Of a DNA stretch of 64,000 nt, positions 60,606 through 64,000 are shown piece after piece (within the stretch, counting starts at the first letter, position 1; the number at the start of each line of letters is the position of its first letter). A program made the position numbers and the translations under genes. The notes under the pieces were generated by a model, which saw only the letters and a program-made list of their open reading frames with translations, had not been told where the DNA came from and did not search any database. This DNA comes from an uncultured Paracoccaceae bacterium (GTDB lineage Bacteria > Pseudomonadota > Alphaproteobacteria > Rhodobacterales > Rhodobacteraceae), in the NCBI GenBank assembly GCA_938028765.1, contig CALIZF010000015.1, forward strand, positions 62,001 through 126,000. Direction: 5' to 3'.

Positions 60606-62315
60606 TCACTTCACAAGGTATGGGCGGCCGCGGCGGCCGATGGCGGGCTTCGGGTCCTCGCCGAGCGGCACGTCGCCGACCAGCGTCGGCTGCATCCCCT
60701 GGTTGCGCAGTTCCTGCAGGAAGCGGCCGAACCCGGTCAGGTCCGCCATACGCGGCACCTCGGTCAGGCGGCGCAGCGCGGTGGGGCTGATCTCGTCGAT
60801 GATGCTCTGCAGAGGCTCCACCGGGTTTTCGAGGAACTCCGCCAGCGTCCAGATCCGCGTGCGCGCCTTCGTCCAGGGCGACCGCAGCACATGCAGCTGG
60901 TCGCTTTCGATCTTCTGCAGCCGTGCCGCCTCGCGCCGCAGATCGGAAAACTCGCCCTTCGCGCGGAAGAGCGGGATCGCCCAGGCGCCCGAGATTACCG
61001 AAATCTGCGCGTTCGCGTCGCCGGCGATGAACCAGTTCAGCGCCTGGTTGTCGCGCGGGCCGAAGAGGAAGCACTGCCGCTCGCCCCGGGTGTTCCACAT
61101 CAACGAGGTCAGGAACGCCTTCGGATCGTAGTCGCGCAGCGCCGCGGAATCGGACAGGCAACCGTTGTAGATCCGCTCGCCGCCTGCGAAATGCGCCCGG
61201 TCGGGCGCGAACAGGTGGCCGTGCACCCGCAGCCCCACCGTGCGCGCGAGCCAGGCTTCGAATTCCACGAACACGTCGCCGAAGCCCTGGAAGATCGAAT
61301 AGGGCCCGCCGGTGCGGCCGTTCTCCCAGTTCTCGTTGGGAAAGCGGCTCTGCATGTAGAGACCGGGCCGGCCGCGTGTGCGCCGTTCCACCGCCTTCGA
61401 GAACAGCCGGTCGATCTTGCCGGGGTTCGGCTCGGCCCGCGCCTCGGCCGGGTCCACGGGGCGCAGGAACTCGGCATAAAGCCGGTCGGCGCGGTGCCAG
61501 GCCTTCCGGGCGACGAAGCAGTCTGACCGGCGCAGCAGTTGCAGGTGGTCGTCGTAGAAGATGTGTGGCTTGCCCTGGAAGTCGAACTTCGACAGCGTCA
61601 GCGAGCGGCTTTCGACCCGCGCGGAATGGAGCCGGACCAGCGTCTGGAAATAGCTTTCGTCCGGGATCCAGACCTGGCGGAAATAGCGGTCGTAGATCGG
61701 GCGGTCGGGATCCTTCAGGATCGCGCTCAGCGTCTGCCGGGACAGGCACCACCACTGGCTGCCGAGGTGCGGCACAAGGCCTTCGGGGATCCGCCGCTTC
61801 AGACGCAACACCCGCTGCACCCGCACCCAGAGGTCGAACAGCTTGCGTTGAGAGCGCCAGGAAAAGGGGAATCGCAGGGTGAAGCGTTCCATGCTGAGGC
61901 CGCCGATCGTCCAGCCCACGTCCTCGGTCGTCACGCTTTCGATGAAGTCCGTATTGGGCCGGGCGTCGAGGTAGGCCGCAAGCTCGGCTGCCGGGCGCAG
62001 CGGCAGGCACGACCCCGACGCGAGGTAGACATGCCGCACCCCCGGAAACTCGTCCAGCATCAGCGTCGCGGCATCCAGCGTCGCGCCGACAAGGCCCCAT
62101 CCCCCCCACTCGCAGCGGTGCCGGGGCGAGAAGCGCACGTCGGGCAGGTCGGCCAGGTGATGGCGCATCCGGTCCACCGCCGCACGGCCCACCTTCGCAT
62201 CAACGTGGATGACCACCGGGCAGCCCTGCTGCGCCCAGTGGCGCGCCACCTCGGCGGCGCGGTCGAGGGCCGCGTGGCACAGCATCACGAATCCGACCGT
62301 GCCGGCAGTGGTCAC
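60606..62315 (-). CDS. GT14-type glycosyltransferase with large C-terminal domain
   Basis: A 569-aa enzyme. The N-terminal GT14 domain reads VGFVMLCHAALDRAAEV, VIHVDAKVG, CEWGGWGLVGATLDAATLML, HVYLASGSCLPLRPA, GSQWWCLSRQTLSAIL and WIPDESYFQTLVRL. The C-terminal half (about 330-569), with SRFPNENWENGRTGGPYSIF and RIYNGCLSDSAALRDYD, resembles what I know as DUF5927. GTG 62315 overlaps the stop of the upstream GT2-like gene (GTGA), fixing the start; upstream in-frame codons belong to that gene's region. It parallels the enzyme at 23564-25141. Acceptor unknown. Confidence 0.85.
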   Translation of the reverse strand: MTTAGTVGFVMLCHAALDRAAEVARHWAQQGCPVVIHVDAKVGRAAVDRMRHHLADLPDVRFSPRHRCEWGGWGLVGATLDAATLMLDEFPGVRHVYLASGSCLPLRPAAELAAYLDARPNTDFIESVTTEDVGWTIGGLSMERFTLRFPFSWRSQRKLFDLWVRVQRVLRLKRRIPEGLVPHLGSQWWCLSRQTLSAILKDPDRPIYDRYFRQVWIPDESYFQTLVRLHSARVESRSLTLSKFDFQGKPHIFYDDHLQLLRRSDCFVARKAWHRADRLYAEFLRPVDPAEARAEPNPGKIDRLFSKAVERRTRGRPGLYMQSRFPNENWENGRTGGPYSIFQGFGDVFVEFEAWLARTVGLRVHGHLFAPDRAHFAGGERIYNGCLSDSAALRDYDPKAFLTSLMWNTRGERQCFLFGPRDNQALNWFIAGDANAQISVISGAWAIPLFRAKGEFSDLRREAARLQKIESDQLHVLRSPWTKARTRIWTLAEFLENPVEPLQSIIDEISPTALRRLTEVPRMADLTGFGRFLQELRNQGMQPTLVGDVPLGEDPKPAIGRRGRPYLVK

Positions 62316-63322
62316 GCCCAGTTTCCCTTGGACATCAGGCCGAGGATCTCGAGCTGCCGCCAGTTGATGTATTTCTCGCTCCACTTGCACCACAGGTCGG
62401 TGCCATCGCGCAGCGCGGCGTGGTAGGCGCGGTATTCGTGGCTTCCGGCATAGTGCTGGCGGCGGAGCATCTCTTCCTCGGCCTTCGCCGCGAAGGTGTC
62501 GAGGAACTTGGCGTGCAGGAGGCAGCCCGACGCCTTTTCCCCGCCCCATTCGTCATAGACGAGGTTCAGCCCGCGCGGCAGCAGCATGTGGGTGGACGAC
62601 ACATAGGCGTAGTGCCGGTGCCACTTCACCAGCGGGATCTTGTTCAGCGCCGGCGCGCGTTCGGGGTTGTCGGGGAAGAAGGCGCGGGCGCGCGGGCCGC
62701 CCTGTATCCAGAGGTTGCCGAAACGGGGGTTGCGGCGGATCATGTAGTTGCCGCTGTCGAACCAGCTCGCGATCTCGAACGGATCCTGTCCCTCGCGATA
62801 GGGCTGCGCCTCCAGCGGGCCCTTGGGATACATGTCGAGCAGCATCGCCCCGAACGACCGGATCGCGGATGCGTCCAGCCAGTCGGTCAGCGCCCGGATG
62901 GGGCGGCTGTCGCAGAACGGATAGACGAGGAATTCGTCGGGATCGACGACAAGGCACCAGTGCCCGTGCCCGTGGCGCATCTGCAGCCAGTTCAACCAGT
63001 CCACCCCGAACCGCGCGCGGCGGTAGCTGGCCTGCGTATGCCACAGCGACACGTCGGGCTGTTCGGCAAGGTATTCGCGGCTGCCGTCGGCGGAATCGTT
63101 GTCCACGACCAGAAAGTGGTCCACGCCCATGTCGCGGTAGTAGCGCAGGAACCACGGCAGCCGGATGCGTTCGTTCCTGAGCGTCGAGAACACCAGGATG
63201 TCGCCGCTGCGGATCCGCGCCGTGCGGTCGATCACCGGGACAAGCTCGCGTCGCTTGCGGAAGGCCCGGAACCGCCAGCGTTTGCGCGCCAGACGCAACC
63301 CGTATGACTGGATGATGCCCAA
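62312..63322 (-). CDS. Glycosyltransferase family 2-like protein
   Basis: A 336-aa protein. Family text: ILVFSTLRNERIRLPWFLRYYRDMGVDHFLVVDNDSADGS split over the nucleotide-binding fold, DWLNWLQMRHGHGHWCLVVDPDEFLVYPF with the metal-binding D-x-D-E-like motif (near residue 126), and the C-terminal MLLPRGLNLVYDEW. Only a TTG at 63322 (MGIIQSYGLRLARKR after initiation) gives a plausible N-terminus. Its end overlaps the GT14 gene by GTGA. It presumably adds a sugar to a surface glycan. Confidence 0.82.
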   Translation of the reverse strand: MGIIQSYGLRLARKRWRFRAFRKRRELVPVIDRTARIRSGDILVFSTLRNERIRLPWFLRYYRDMGVDHFLVVDNDSADGSREYLAEQPDVSLWHTQASYRRARFGVDWLNWLQMRHGHGHWCLVVDPDEFLVYPFCDSRPIRALTDWLDASAIRSFGAMLLDMYPKGPLEAQPYREGQDPFEIASWFDSGNYMIRRNPRFGNLWIQGGPRARAFFPDNPERAPALNKIPLVKWHRHYAYVSSTHMLLPRGLNLVYDEWGGEKASGCLLHAKFLDTFAAKAEEEMLRRQHYAGSHEYRAYHAALRDGTDLWCKWSEKYINWRQLEILGLMSKGNWA

Positions 63323-63364
63323 GGCCTGCCCCGACCCGTCCTGCCTCGCTGCGCCGCAGTCCTG

Positions 63365-64000
63365 TCAGATCCGGCTTAACACCCGCTGAAAGTGCGCCTC
63401 CCAGCTGAAGGTGCCGGTGGTCCGGCCGACCGCCACGGCATCGTCCGCACGCGCCACGGCGGCGCGCACGGCGACTTCGTTGGCCCAAGCATAGGGGTCT
63501 GCCGGATCGCGGTAAACGGGATAGTCGCCCGCGATCTCGCGAAACACAGGCAGTGGCGAACAGATCACGGGGGTGCCATGCGCCATCGCCTCGACAAGCG
63601 GCAGGCCGAATCCCTCGGCAAGGCTCGGGAACAGCAGCGCCCGCGCACCGGCCATCAGCGCGGCGACCGCGCCGTCCGTCAGGCCCGGGGCCTGCCGCAC
63701 CAGCCCCCGCGCCGCCACGCCATCGAGCCGCGCGAAGAGCGCAGGAGACGCCCAGCCCCGCGCACCGGCCAGGATCAGACGGGGCACGGCATCGGGGGGC
63801 AGGCCGGCGGCGAGGATGTCCCAGGCGTCGAGCAGCAAGGCGTGGTTCTTCCGCGGCTCGATCGTGCCGAGGGTCAGGAAGAAGGGCCGTCCGTCCGTCA
63901 GGCCGGCGGGCACCGCGGCCGGGTCGGGTGCAGCCGGCGTCACGCCGAGGTGCGCGACCGTCAGCGCAGGCACGCGCCCGAACCGGCCGAACCAGCGTTC
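63365..64000 (-). CDS. Glycosyltransferase family 1/GT4, truncated by the window edge
   Basis: At least 211 aa of C-terminal domain: PFFLTLGTIEPRKNHALLLDA and LFPSLAEGFGLPLVEAMAHG, the nucleotide-sugar-binding GPGTxEPRKN and E-x7-E patterns of GT4 enzymes. The frame is open past 64000 (ERWFGRFGRVPALTVAHLGV at the edge), so the N-terminal acceptor domain lies outside. It is 42 bases before the GT2-like gene, same strand: one operon. Confidence 0.88.
   Translation of the reverse strand, partial: ERWFGRFGRVPALTVAHLGVTPAAPDPAAVPAGLTDGRPFFLTLGTIEPRKNHALLLDAWDILAAGLPPDAVPRLILAGARGWASPALFARLDGVAARGLVRQAPGLTDGAVAALMAGARALLFPSLAEGFGLPLVEAMAHGTPVICSPLPVFREIAGDYPVYRDPADPYAWANEVAVRAAVARADDAVAVGRTTGTFSWEAHFQRVLSRI

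Noticed and set aside
1-64000. CRISPR arrays
   Set aside because: No set of regularly spaced 25-40 base direct repeats with unique spacers was seen; the repeats found are tandem or within genes.

Overview
The window looks like chromosomal DNA of a Rhodobacterales (Rhodobacteraceae/Paracoccaceae) alphaproteobacterium. It is very GC-rich. It carries ethylmalonyl-CoA pathway genes (ccr and ecm, divergent), the alphaproteobacterial F1-ATPase inhibitor (zeta subunit), the alphaproteobacterial nanoRNase NrnC beside lptCAB, a DUF2125 protein and GT14 glycosyltransferases with Rhodobacterales-type C-terminal domains. The genus cannot be told from sequence reading alone.

Layout. 0-5 kb (+): osmoregulated periplasmic glucan protein, CcdA, then an unusual membrane hydrolase-like protein whose stop overlaps the start of a cytochrome P450. 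5-7 kb: divergent metF/metR sharing a MetR-like palindrome. 7-14 kb (-): RNase E and the DctB/DctD two-component system. 13.8-16.1 kb (-): purQ, purS, an uncertain ORF and purC. 16.7-18.1 kb (+): ATP synthase inhibitor and a homocysteine methyltransferase, then tRNA-Ser(TGA). 18.5-23.1 kb: enoyl-CoA hydratase-like protein, DUF2125, pmbA and cysQ-like. 23.2-26.1 kb: HIT protein and a GT14 glycosyltransferase, divergent from a carbohydrate sulfotransferase. 26.2-29.7 kb: ecm and ccr. 29.8-35.2 kb: small conserved protein, RecD-like helicase, flavin monooxygenase and RNase R. 35.2-40.6 kb: a frameshifted small gene, CHCC zinc-finger protein, RTX protein and polA. 40.9-43.4 kb (-): quinone oxidoreductase and malonyl-CoA synthetase. 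43.6-47.5 kb (+): a metal ABC importer, probably manganese. 47.6-51.8 kb: a second RTX-like protein, rpsO and pnp. 52.2-55.2 kb: no intact gene, with decayed remnants of an IS5-type and an IS256-type transposase facing each other. 55.2-59.0 kb (+): nrnC, lptC, lptA, lptB, hpf and ptsN. 59.2-64 kb (-): a surface-glycan operon of three glycosyltransferases and a two-domain sulfotransferase, cut by the window edge.

How the genes work together. Much of the RNA-decay machinery is here (RNase E, RNase R, PNPase, NrnC). One-carbon/methionine metabolism (metF, metR, homocysteine methyltransferase) and purine synthesis (purQ, purS, purC) cluster in the first 18 kb. Ccr and Ecm catalyse two steps of C2 assimilation. 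Two separate loci each pair a GT14 glycosyltransferase with a sulfotransferase, which suggests sulfated glycans at the cell surface. The observations most worth following are the sulfotransferase/GT14 pairing, the DctD variant without GAFTGA, the permeases with winged-helix tails, the leaderless-type dctB start, the IS graveyard and the frameshifted small protein.
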